Source: VRUE01 sp963704505 (GTDB taxonomy: Bacteria; Actinomycetota; Thermoleophilia; Solirubrobacterales; 70-9). Taken from it: a stretch of 64,000 bases of DNA. Of this stretch, positions 36,301-44,477 are shown piece by piece. The notes beneath the pieces are model-generated. The model searched no databases. It had not been told where the DNA came from and saw only the letters and a list, made by a program, of their open reading frames with translations. How positions within the stretch are numbered: position 1 is the first letter of the stretch; each line of letters begins with the position of its first letter. The stretch covers positions 930,001-994,000 of the forward strand of contig OY969912.1 of NCBI GenBank assembly GCA_963704505.1, given 5' to 3'. The position numbers and the translations under genes are program-made.

Positions 36301-37279
36301 CTTCCACACCCAGGGAACCGCCTACCTAGCCGGCCCCTACAAGGGAGCCCCCCTTTCGATGGTCGTGATCACCCCCGCGATCGCCGGCCCCTTCGACCTC
36401 GGCACCGTCGTCGTCAGGGCAGCCCTGAACGTCGACCCCAACACCACCCAGATCCACGCGATCTCCGACCCCTTCCCGACCATCCTCCACGGCATCCCGC
36501 TCGACCTGCGCTCGGTCTCGGTCTCCCTAGACCGCCCCAACTTCACCTTGAACCCGACCTCCTGCAACGAGATGGCGATCACCGGCTCCGCCACCACCGC
36601 CCTCAGCCTGACCACGCCCCTGACCCAGCGCTTCCAGGTCGGCGGCTGCAACACGCTGCCCTTCAAGCCCAAGCTCTCCCTTGAGCTCAAGGGCAAGACC
36701 AGGCGCACCTCCCACCCGCGCCTGATCGCCAACCTCACCGCCCGCCCCGGTGACGCCAACATCGCCTCCGCCCAGGTCAAGCTGCCCGGCGCCGCCTTCC
36801 TCGACCAGGCCCACATCGGCACCTCCTGCACCCGGGTCCAGTTCGCCGCCAAGGCCTGCCCGCCCGGCTCCGTCTACGGGACCGTCTCGGCGACGACCCC
36901 CCTGCTCGACTACACCCTGACCGGCAACGTCTACCTGCGCGCCTCAAACCACCAGCTCCCCGACCTCGTCGCCGACCTGAACGGCCCGTCCACCCAGCCG
37001 ATCGAGATCGCCCTCGCCGGCAAAACCGACGCGGTCAAAGGCGCTCTTCGAAACACCTTCGAAGCGGTCCCAGACCAGCCGGTGACGAAGTTCCACCTCG
37101 AGCTCTTCGGCGGCAAGCGCGGCCTGATCATCCTCTCCTCGGGGCTCTGCAAGAGCCCGAAGGCGAGCGTCAACCTCACCGGGCAAAACGGCAAGGTCTC
37201 TGACACCACGCCGACCGTGAAGACCAGTTGCCCGAAGAAGCACAAGCCCAAGCACCACAAGAACGCCGGCAAGAGATGA
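33326..37279 (+). CDS. Secreted Ig/DUF11-type protein B2
   Basis: 1317 residues. ATG 33326 overlaps the A2 stop by 4 bp (ATGA) behind ACCCGGAGGACC. Layout: signal peptide (about 1-28); DUF11-like domain (VATNVGGGPTSGPITFRDTLPAGI); a middle beta-rich region with DLFVDLPPGTIVNPAATPVRC and SPLYNMVTPPGVPSSFGFDA; Ig-like domain 1 near 490-545 (FAFQWLRNGVPIPG, FQCEVTAENAAG); Ig-like domain 2 near 580-640 (FAYQWFKDGEPIPG, YQCELIATNAGG); then a conserved C-terminal region of about 640 residues containing VTLPAGMAVNPSQADGLEAC, SLYIAQQGQNPFGSLLAIYL and FHLELFGGKRGLIIL, and a basic end CPKKHKPKHHKNAGKR. It is the intact reference for frameshifted B1. No catalytic residues seen; a structural or adhesive surface protein is inferred. 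Confidence 0.88.
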   Translation: MIRRLLLTPLLLSALSVGVLAAPATASADGAAAWQLIQTPLPTNFVPGTIGGSFGPMYLIVATNVGGGPTSGPITFRDTLPAGIVPTNVYSTESNGAEGLACTIAGQEVSCSGSPPIRPGRLLEFNIKVDVEAGASGQRRNDATIEGGASPPVTSSSITDLGAPPPPFNFLPGFAAALTAADGAPSTQAGSHPNQVSIQMGFPTEKPSQESLGAAGHLRDLFVDLPPGTIVNPAATPVRCTEVQLITEEGGAGNEAGCPLASQVGTVTITTIGLTPEAATSPLYNMVTPPGVPSSFGFDALVVGVFPHILGALRSDGDFGLTGVTTNIDALGVHPIFGIGVELWGVPTFASHDGVRGICAVPGHRKNCLGAGEQSRTALLTTAGHCSGRPEITVGRADNWEESGAFAEATYESADPSGTPTTIDGCNALSFEPAIASQSTTNLTDSPSGLDFTLHQPQPPAVEPRDGVLLECDPGSWDETPAKEGAPSPAPTGFAFQWLRNGVPIPGADDPSYQVGSEEQKAPFQCEVTAENAAGHSGSASLPLQSVNGDEIAAPIPGTASIDNSLKDGEKSGTLTEGEGATCQDNGWSGEPAFAYQWFKDGEPIPGATGAQFLAASTPAANYQCELIATNAGGTTVAFSRIESTGTEAEPAPAAPNPKSPASAFIPESQYPLATAQLKDATVTLPAGMAVNPSQADGLEACTPAQIGMTTAVGETPAHFTKAPNTCPDASKIGKVEVKTPLLAEYSEDGTKVITDPETGNPIPRTLPGSLYIAQQGQNPFGSLLAIYLAIEDPQSGTVAKLAGVVITDPKTGQLTTVFKENPQLPIEDIHLALFGGARGALITPPTCGANPTATDLVPWTSPEGQDAHPTDSFQTATTPAGGTCPTSEAQLPSNPTFTAGTTNPQAGAFSPFVLHLSRTDGTQRLTGFDTVLPPGLTGKLAGVGECSDAAIAKAESRSGLEGGAAEQSDPSCPAASRLGAVDVAAGAGPNPFHTQGTAYLAGPYKGAPLSMVVITPAIAGPFDLGTVVVRAALNVDPNTTQIHAISDPFPTILHGIPLDLRSVSVSLDRPNFTLNPTSCNEMAITGSATTALSLTTPLTQRFQVGGCNTLPFKPKLSLELKGKTRRTSHPRLIANLTARPGDANIASAQVKLPGAAFLDQAHIGTSCTRVQFAAKACPPGSVYGTVSATTPLLDYTLTGNVYLRASNHQLPDLVADLNGPSTQPIEIALAGKTDAVKGALRNTFEAVPDQPVTKFHLELFGGKRGLIILSSGLCKSPKASVNLTGQNGKVSDTTPTVKTSCPKKHKPKHHKNAGKR
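33556..35475. repeat. Near-identical 1.92-kb repeat, copy 2 (within B2)
   Basis: Partner of 24971-26891. It covers the end of the DUF11-like domain, the middle region and both Ig-like domains. The reading frame is intact here. Confidence 0.9.
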
Positions 37280-40200
37280 GGCGGGCGCTACTAACTGCCT
37301 CACTCGCAGCCTGTCTCCTCATCCCCGCCGTCGCCCACGCCGCAGGCCCGCCCCTGGTCAAATCGACCTCCTTCTCTGCGGTCACCACCAACTCGGCAAT
37401 CCTCGAAGCAGTGATCGACCCCAACGGCAAAGCGACCAAGTACCACTTCGAATACGGCCCCGCTGACTGCGCCTCGAACCCCTGCACCTCGGTCCCGACC
37501 AACGACCCCAAAAACGAACCGCAGATCCTCGGCTCGAGTCCGGCGACGGCGGTCAGCTTCCAGATCGAAGGGCTCAGCCCCGCCACGACCTACCACCTCC
37601 GCGTGGTCGCTCGAAACGCCGAATCCGAAAAAAGCACCCCTCCGGTCGTCGAAGGCCCCGACACCACCTTCCGCACCTACAACCTCTCCCCGAGCTTCTC
37701 TCCCTGCCCGGCGAACGAAGCGCTCCGCAGCGGCCCCTCGGCAAGGCTGCCCGACTGCCGTGCCTATGAGCAGGTCTCGACCGAAAAGAACGCCGCCGAC
37801 ATCGGCGGCGAGGGCAACAAGGTCGAGGCCTCGAGCTCGGGCAACGCGATCACCTATTTCTCACCTGCCGGCCTGCCGGGCGGCGTCGGCGCTCAGGACT
37901 TCCAGACCTACCTCGCCCAGCGCGGCACCGAGGCCTGGAAGACCGAAGGTGTCTTCCCCCCGGCCTCCTACGGCCCGATCGCCAGAAACGCTGGCTGGAC
38001 CCCCGACCTCTCGCTGTTTTTCTCAAACGGTGCCCCGGCTTTCGAAGGCCCCTGGAGCTTTCGACTGCGCGAAACCGCCACCGGTGACTTCTCAACCCTC
38101 TCCGCCAACGGCCCGGCCGGCGAAGAAGTCTTCGTCGGCGCCTCCGCCGATCGCAACCTCATCTACTTCGAAGCCGAAGCCCAGCTCGCCCCCGAAGTGG
38201 CGCCTGGGACCACCAACCTCTATGTCTTCAATCGGGACACCGGCGAGACACATCTGGTCGGGGTGCTCCCCGACAGCGACTGCGCTACACCGCCCTGCGC
38301 CCCGGCGAAAGGCTCGGAGGGGGGGCCCTATGACTGGGCGGCTGGAGGCTCAGTCGGAAACGGCGGCGCCGGCAGCGGCTACTACGTTCAAGACGAGCAC
38401 GCAGTCTCCGCCGACGGCTCCCGCGCCTACTTCACCGACCGCGCCGACGGCCAGCTCTACCTGCGCGAACGCGCCGCCGGCCCCGACCCGAAGACGATCC
38501 AGGTCTCCGAATCGCAGCGCTTGACCCCCGATCCGCTCGGCCATCGCCCCGCCGCATTTCTCGGTGCGACGCCGGACGGGTCCAAGGCCTTCTTCGCCAG
38601 CCCCGAGAAGCTGACTGATGATGCAAACACGGGGCCCGAAGTGCAGCCTCCGACAATTGGCAGGGCGAACCTCGCTGACGTCTCCGAAAAGGACCTCGAA
38701 TTTCTCCCTGCTCAGGCCCGCGGCCTGACGACATTCGGTGAATATCTTTACTGGGCCGACCCGAAATCGGGGTCCATTGGCCGGGCGAGCCTCAACCAGC
38801 CGGGTGTCGTCGAAAACAACTTCATCACTGGCCTCGACACTCCACAGGACGTCGCGGTGGATTCCGAACACATCTACTGGACCAACGGTGCCTCCGGGGG
38901 CCCAGAAGAAGGATCCATAGGTCGTGCCCTCCTCGACGGGTCGCATGTCGCTCCGGAATTCATTGCTGAGTCCCCCGGAGAAGCTCTCTTCAACGAACCC
39001 TCCGGCATAGCGGTGACTGCGACAAACATCTACTGGGTAGACAGTCGGAGAGAAAAAAATGGTCGCAGCCGAATCATGCGCAGTGACCTCGAAGGAAATT
39101 CCGTCGAGGTATTCGCAAGTGGTGGCAATTCATACGTAGATCTAGCCGTATCGGGCTCCTCCTACTACGAGATCGACGGACCCAATCCCGCCGACCTGAA
39201 ATCTTTTGGCTGCCTGCGAAAACTGTCCCTGGCAACGGAAGTCCAGGAAGCCGCCTATTGCAACAACCAGACTGGGGATCTCATCGGGTCATTCGCCAGT
39301 CTCGAGGTTGAAGGACAATATGTGTATTGGACAAATCCTTATTCGAATGTCATCGGACGTGCAAGTCTGAGCCTGTCAGCCGTAGAACCCAGCTGGATGA
39401 GCGTGCCTGGAGACCCCGAAGGGATTGCCAGTGATGGAAATTACCTCTACTGGTCAGCCAACCAGAACCTCGTTCCCAACCCCGGCAACGACCTCTACCG
39501 CTTCGAAGCCTCAAAGCCCCAGGGCCAGCGCCTCACCGACCTCACCCCCGACTCCAATCCCACCGACCGGAACGGCGCCGAAGTAGTCGGTCTCCTCGGA
39601 GCCTCCACCGACGGCTCCTACGTCTACTTCGCCGCCGACGGTGACCTCGATGGGACCGGTCCGGCTACCGAGGGGGATTGCCATGGTCGGATCACCAAGG
39701 AAACGGGATCAATCCCGACAGGCAGCTGCAGCATCTACCTCTCCAAAGATGGTTCGATCGAATTCGTAGCGCGCTCCGATGCCTCGACCAACTGGCTGCC
39801 GACCTCTGACAACGGCGGCGAAGTGGTCAACAGCGGCCGCGTCAGCGCCGGCGGCCACACCCTGCTCTTCAGCTCCGGGGAGCAGCTCTACCGCTTCAAC
39901 ACCGAAACCGGCCTCGCCTGCGTCAGCTGCAACCCCTCCGGCCAGGGCTCCCAAGGGGAAGCGACCTTGCAAAGCATCAGGCGCCACGGTCCGGTCGCCG
40001 GGCCCGGTGGAAAACAGGCCTTCACCACCCGCAACCTCTCCTCCGACGGCGACCGGGTCTTCTTCGAGACTCCGAACAGGCTGGTCATCGCCGACACCAA
40101 CGGCCTTCAGGACGTCTATGAGTGGGAGGCGCCCGAATCGGGCTCCTGCACCGAAGCCTCCACCGCCTACAGCCCCCCAAACAAGGGCTGCCTTTACCTG

Positions 40201-40590
40201 CTCTCCGCCGGCACCGGATCAGAACCCTCCTACTTCGCCGACGCCTCGGCTTCGGGCAACGATGTCTTCATCTTCACCCGCGACTCCCTGCTCCCCTCCG
40301 ACGGAGACCAGGTCATAGACATCTATGACGCCAGGGTCGAAGGCGGCCTCGCCTCCCAGAACCGGGTGGCGCCGGTGCCCTGCGAAGGCGAAGGCTGCAA
40401 GCCCGAGCCCCAGAGTGGACCCGGGCCGGTGCCCTGCGGCACTGGCTGCTTCGCCGGTCCGGCAAACCCTAAACCGAAGAAGCAGAAGCCTAAACACAAG
40501 AAGCACCGCCATCACAAGAAGCACGGGCACGGGAAGAACAAGGCAAAAAGGATGGGCGATTATCGCCAACTTCAAGGAAAGACAAGATGA
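37276..40590 (+). CDS. Secreted propeller protein A3
   Basis: 1104 residues; ATG 37276 is in an ATGA overlap with B2. Signal peptide MRRALLTASLAACLLIPAVAHAAG is almost that of A2, as is the first 100-residue Fn3-like domain. The region after NLSPSFSPCPANEALRSG diverges from A1/A2. YWTD-type blades: YWADPKSGSIGRASL (492), YWTNGASGG (534), YWVDSRREKNG (585), YWTNPYSNVIGRASL (684), YWSAN (725). The part at 38.9-39.4 kb is lower in GC and specific to A3. The C-terminal module has CVSCNPSGQGSQGE, FFETPNRLVIADTNG, VYEWEAPESGSC and IYDARVEGGLA. The tail (KPKKQKPKHKKHRHHKKHGHG) lacks the CPKG motif and has an odd extension GDYRQLQGKTR whose DNA supplies the ribosome-binding site of B3. Location and role as for A1. 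Confidence 0.88.
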   Translation: MRRALLTASLAACLLIPAVAHAAGPPLVKSTSFSAVTTNSAILEAVIDPNGKATKYHFEYGPADCASNPCTSVPTNDPKNEPQILGSSPATAVSFQIEGLSPATTYHLRVVARNAESEKSTPPVVEGPDTTFRTYNLSPSFSPCPANEALRSGPSARLPDCRAYEQVSTEKNAADIGGEGNKVEASSSGNAITYFSPAGLPGGVGAQDFQTYLAQRGTEAWKTEGVFPPASYGPIARNAGWTPDLSLFFSNGAPAFEGPWSFRLRETATGDFSTLSANGPAGEEVFVGASADRNLIYFEAEAQLAPEVAPGTTNLYVFNRDTGETHLVGVLPDSDCATPPCAPAKGSEGGPYDWAAGGSVGNGGAGSGYYVQDEHAVSADGSRAYFTDRADGQLYLRERAAGPDPKTIQVSESQRLTPDPLGHRPAAFLGATPDGSKAFFASPEKLTDDANTGPEVQPPTIGRANLADVSEKDLEFLPAQARGLTTFGEYLYWADPKSGSIGRASLNQPGVVENNFITGLDTPQDVAVDSEHIYWTNGASGGPEEGSIGRALLDGSHVAPEFIAESPGEALFNEPSGIAVTATNIYWVDSRREKNGRSRIMRSDLEGNSVEVFASGGNSYVDLAVSGSSYYEIDGPNPADLKSFGCLRKLSLATEVQEAAYCNNQTGDLIGSFASLEVEGQYVYWTNPYSNVIGRASLSLSAVEPSWMSVPGDPEGIASDGNYLYWSANQNLVPNPGNDLYRFEASKPQGQRLTDLTPDSNPTDRNGAEVVGLLGASTDGSYVYFAADGDLDGTGPATEGDCHGRITKETGSIPTGSCSIYLSKDGSIEFVARSDASTNWLPTSDNGGEVVNSGRVSAGGHTLLFSSGEQLYRFNTETGLACVSCNPSGQGSQGEATLQSIRRHGPVAGPGGKQAFTTRNLSSDGDRVFFETPNRLVIADTNGLQDVYEWEAPESGSCTEASTAYSPPNKGCLYLLSAGTGSEPSYFADASASGNDVFIFTRDSLLPSDGDQVIDIYDARVEGGLASQNRVAPVPCEGEGCKPEPQSGPGPVPCGTGCFAGPANPKPKKQKPKHKKHRHHKKHGHGKNKAKRMGDYRQLQGKTR

Positions 40591-43500
40591 TTTGCAGCAG
40601 CGCGGTTCCTCGTTTCCTCGCTTCCTTCGCCTTCGTAGGAGCAGCCTTTGCCCTTGTCCCCGGTGGTGCCTCAGCAGCTGCCCCCGCCTGGGATCTGACT
40701 GTCACCTCTCAGCCGACCAACTTCGTCTCCGGCAGCCCATCTGAAGCCGGCCTGCCGGCGTATGAGATCGTCGCGACCAACGTGGGCGGCGCCGCAACCT
40801 CCGGACCATTCTCGATTACAGACAACCTGCCGCCTGGGATCGCTCCGATTCCCAGCTCGAGTCTTGAAAAATGCGACGTGACCGAAACTTCGGTGACCTG
40901 CGAGTACCCGAACGTGATCTATCCCGGCCAGAGCGTTCTCCTCGGTATTGAAGTCAAAGTGACGGCTCCGGATGGATCCAAAGTCTTGAATATCGCGGAA
41001 GTCGCCGGCGGCGGAGCTCTGCCACAGGTGGCGGAAACTGACACCACCGTTTCCGCCACCCCGAGGCCTTTCGAATTTCTTCAGGGCCGGAGCAGTTTCG
41101 GCGGGCTTCTCAACGACAGCTCTGGCGGTCCGGTCGATGCAGCTGCCTCTCATCCCTACCAGCTGACCCTTGACTTGGCGTTCCCGACCCGGCAGCTTCC
41201 GGGCGAGACCGGAGTCGGCGGTCCGGCGGCGAACGGCGGAGGAGTGCGCGATCTATCGAATGAGCTTCCCCGAGGGATGATTGTCAACCCCACCGCGACG
41301 CCAGAGCTATGCACCGAGGCGCAGCTCCAGCTCGGGGCCTGCCCCGATGGTTCGGCGGTCGGAACAATTGACGTCATCACTCCACAGGGAGGAGGGCCTC
41401 AGGTCAATCAGAGTCCCCTCTACAACATGGTCGCACCGCCCGGGACCCCTGCGGTGCTGGCATTTGACGCGGTCGGCCTCCAGGTCTTTGTTCACGTCAA
41501 GGGAGAAGTCCGCTCTGATGGCGACTTCGGCCTGTCCTCGACGACCAATGACATCCTCGCGCGCAGCGTCACCCCTGTTCTTGCGATCCAAGCGCAGCTC
41601 TGGGGCGTTCCCTCCGACCCCTCTCACGATTTTAATCGCGGCGAATGCGTCTTCAGGAGTGGCAACTTCTCCTGTCCGGCAGGCGCTCCCTCCAGTGCGG
41701 CATTTCTCACGCTGCCGGGTTCTTGCCCCGGGTCTGCCCTTCCGATCGGCGCGACCGCCGATAGTTGGGAAGAACCGGAACACCTCCTTTCGGCCTCGGC
41801 CCCGATCACCGATCCAAGTGGCAATCTGGCCCAGGTCGACGGATGCAATGGGCCCTCGTTTGAACCGACCGTATCTGCCCAGTCCACGACGAATCTCACC
41901 GATAGCCCGAGCGGATTCAATTTCAGTCTTCACCAGCCGCAGGCGCCAGCGATCAATCCGGGTGACGGCGTACTGATGGAATGTCTCCCCGGCTCCTGGA
42001 AAAACGAACCGACTGGTTACTCGTTCCAATGGCTCCGGAATGGCTCACCGATCGCTGCGGCGGAATCGTCCAGCTTTCAGGTTGGATCCGGCGAAGCCGG
42101 AGCTGCCTTCCAGTGCGAAGTTACCGCGGAAAATACCGAAGGTGTCTCGCGCTCAGCGAGTCTTCCGCTTCAGCGAGTCACCGGCGCCGATACCGCCGCG
42201 CCGATTCCAGGGCTGGCGAATGTCCAAGGAGCCATCTCCGGTAAAGAAGGCGCGACCTGTAGTCCCGCAAAATGGTCCGGCGAACCGAGCTTCTCTTACC
42301 AGTGGTTCAAAGACGGCGCGCCGATTCCGGGCGCCACTAATGCGTCCCTGAAAGCCGAACCCACCCCCGCCGCCTCCTACCAATGTGAGGTGATTGCGAC
42401 CAACCCCGGGGGCACCACCGTGGCCTTTAGCGAAGTCGATGCAGTCGGCTCCGAAGCCGAACCGGCCCCCAAAGTTCCCAGTCCCCAAGGCTTCCCGACC
42501 GCCTTCATCCCCGAAAGCCAATACCCGCCCGCCACCGCCCAGCTCAAGGACGCCACCGTCACCCTCCCCGCCGGGATGGCCGTCAACCCCTCCCAGGCCG
42601 ACGGCCTTGCGGCCTGCACCCCCGCCCAGATCGGGATGACCACAGCGGTGGGGGAGAGCCCGCCCCACTTCACCAAGGCGCCCAACACCTGCCCCGATGC
42701 CTCCAAGATCGGCAAAGTCGAGGTCAAGACCCCGCTGCTCGCCGAATACTCCGAAGACGGCACCACGCTCATCACCGACCCAGAAACCGGCAACCCGATC
42801 CCCCGCACACTCCCCGGCTCCCTCTACATCGCCCAGCAGGGCCAGAACCCCTTCGGATCGCTGCTCGCGATCTACCTGGCGATCGAAGACCCGACCTCAG
42901 GGACCGTCGCCAAGCTCGCCGGCGAAGTGATCACCGACCCGCAGACGGGCCAGGTCACTACCGTCTTCAAGGAAAACCCGCAGCTGCCGATCGAAGACAT
43001 CCACCTGGCGCTCTTCGGCGGCGCCCGCGGCGCCCTGATCACGCCGCCGACCTGCGGCGCCAACGCCACCGCCACCGATCTCGTCCCCTGGACCAGCCCA
43101 GAAGGTCAGGACGCCCACCCCACGGATTCCTTCCAGACCGCCACCACCCCGGTCGGCGGCACCTGCCCGACCTCGGAGGCCCAGCTGCCGAGCGCCCCGA
43201 CCTTCAGCGCCGGCACCACCAACCCCCAGGCCGGAGCCTTCAGCCCCTTCGTCCTTCACCTCTACCGCACCGACGGCACCCAGCGCCTGACCGGCTTTGA
43301 CACCGTCCTGGCGCCGGGGCTGACCGGCCGCCTGGCCGGCGTCCCCGCCTGCACCGATGCGGCAATCGCCAAGGCCGAATCTCGCTCGGGCCTCGAAGGG
43401 GGCGCCGCCGAGAAGACCGACCCCTCCTGCCCGGCCGCCTCGCGCCTGGGCTCGGTCGACGTCGCCGCCGGCGCCGGCCCCAACCCCTTCCACACCCAGG

Positions 43501-44477
43501 GCACCGCCTACCTAGCCGGCCCCTACAAGGGAGCCCCCTTGAGCATGGTCGTGATCACCCCGGCGATCGCCGGCCCCTTCGATCTCGGCACCGTCGTCGT
43601 CCGCGCAGCCCTGAACGTCGACCCCAACACCACCCAGATCCACGCGATCTCCGACCCCTTCCCGACCATCCTCCACGGCATCCCCCTCGACCTGCGCTCG
43701 GTCGCGGTCTCCCTTGACCGCCCCAACTTCACCCTGAACCCGACCTCCTGCAACGAGATGGCGATCACCGGCTCGGCCACCACCGCGCTCAGCCTCACCA
43801 CGCCGCTGACCCAGCGCTTCCAGGTCGGCGGCTGCCAGACCCTGCCCTTCAAGCCCAAGCTCTCGCTTGAGCTCAAGGGCAAGACCAAGCGCACCTCCCA
43901 CCCGCGCCTGATCGCCAACCTCACCGCCCGTCCCGGCGACGCCAACATCGCAAAGGCCCAGGTCAAGCTCCCCGGCGCCGCCTTCCTCGACCAGGGCCAC
44001 ATCGGCACCTCCTGCACCAGGGTCCAGTTCGCCGCCAAGACCTGCCCGCCCGGCTCCGTTTACGGCACCGTCTCGGCGACGACCCCCCTGCTCGACTACA
44101 CCCTGACCGGCAACGTCTACCTGCGCGCCTCAAACCACCAGCTTCCCGACCTGGTCGCCGACCTCAACGGCCCCGCCACCCAGCCGATCGAGATTGCCCT
44201 CGCCGGCAAAACCGACGCGGTCAAGGGAGCCCTTCGCAACACCTTCGAAGCGGTCCCCGACCAGCCGGTGACCAAGTTCCACCTCGAGCTCTTCGGCGGC
44301 AAGCGCGGCCTGATCATCCTCTCCTCGGGGCTCTGCAAGAGCCCGAAGGCGAGCGTCAACCTCACCGGGCAAAACGGCAAGGTCAGTGACACGACGCCGA
44401 CCGTGAAGACGAGCTGCCCTAAGAAGCACAAGGGGAAGAGCGGACACCGTGGCCGTCGAGCGCACTCCCAGAGGTAA
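40587..44477 (+). CDS. Secreted Ig/DUF11-type protein B3
   Basis: 1296 residues; ATGA overlap with A3, behind AAGGAAAGACAAG. Signal peptide FLASFAFVGAAFALVPGGASAAAP. DUF11-like domain YEIVATNVGGAATSGPFSITDNLPPGI; middle region with NELPRGMIVNPTATPELC and SPLYNMVAPPGTPAVLAFDA; Ig-like domains with FQWLRNGSPIAAAESSS and YQWFKDGAPIPGATNAS. The N-terminal 620 residues differ clearly from B1/B2, but from PPATAQLKDATVTLPAGMAVN onward the protein is almost identical to them at both protein and DNA level, ending CPKKHKGKSGHRGRRAHSQR. That boundary is a mosaic join: old duplication with later homogenisation of the 3' half. Function is inferred to be surface-associated and structural. Confidence 0.88.
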   Translation: MICSSAVPRFLASFAFVGAAFALVPGGASAAAPAWDLTVTSQPTNFVSGSPSEAGLPAYEIVATNVGGAATSGPFSITDNLPPGIAPIPSSSLEKCDVTETSVTCEYPNVIYPGQSVLLGIEVKVTAPDGSKVLNIAEVAGGGALPQVAETDTTVSATPRPFEFLQGRSSFGGLLNDSSGGPVDAAASHPYQLTLDLAFPTRQLPGETGVGGPAANGGGVRDLSNELPRGMIVNPTATPELCTEAQLQLGACPDGSAVGTIDVITPQGGGPQVNQSPLYNMVAPPGTPAVLAFDAVGLQVFVHVKGEVRSDGDFGLSSTTNDILARSVTPVLAIQAQLWGVPSDPSHDFNRGECVFRSGNFSCPAGAPSSAAFLTLPGSCPGSALPIGATADSWEEPEHLLSASAPITDPSGNLAQVDGCNGPSFEPTVSAQSTTNLTDSPSGFNFSLHQPQAPAINPGDGVLMECLPGSWKNEPTGYSFQWLRNGSPIAAAESSSFQVGSGEAGAAFQCEVTAENTEGVSRSASLPLQRVTGADTAAPIPGLANVQGAISGKEGATCSPAKWSGEPSFSYQWFKDGAPIPGATNASLKAEPTPAASYQCEVIATNPGGTTVAFSEVDAVGSEAEPAPKVPSPQGFPTAFIPESQYPPATAQLKDATVTLPAGMAVNPSQADGLAACTPAQIGMTTAVGESPPHFTKAPNTCPDASKIGKVEVKTPLLAEYSEDGTTLITDPETGNPIPRTLPGSLYIAQQGQNPFGSLLAIYLAIEDPTSGTVAKLAGEVITDPQTGQVTTVFKENPQLPIEDIHLALFGGARGALITPPTCGANATATDLVPWTSPEGQDAHPTDSFQTATTPVGGTCPTSEAQLPSAPTFSAGTTNPQAGAFSPFVLHLYRTDGTQRLTGFDTVLAPGLTGRLAGVPACTDAAIAKAESRSGLEGGAAEKTDPSCPAASRLGSVDVAAGAGPNPFHTQGTAYLAGPYKGAPLSMVVITPAIAGPFDLGTVVVRAALNVDPNTTQIHAISDPFPTILHGIPLDLRSVAVSLDRPNFTLNPTSCNEMAITGSATTALSLTTPLTQRFQVGGCQTLPFKPKLSLELKGKTKRTSHPRLIANLTARPGDANIAKAQVKLPGAAFLDQGHIGTSCTRVQFAAKTCPPGSVYGTVSATTPLLDYTLTGNVYLRASNHQLPDLVADLNGPATQPIEIALAGKTDAVKGALRNTFEAVPDQPVTKFHLELFGGKRGLIILSSGLCKSPKASVNLTGQNGKVSDTTPTVKTSCPKKHKGKSGHRGRRAHSQR

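Noticed and set aside
42231..42260. CATCTCCGGTAAAGAAGGCG in B3 resembling the left end of the 165-bp element
   Set aside because: It lacks the GGGGA terminus and any inverted partner and encodes a normal part of the B3 Ig region; taken as coincidence.
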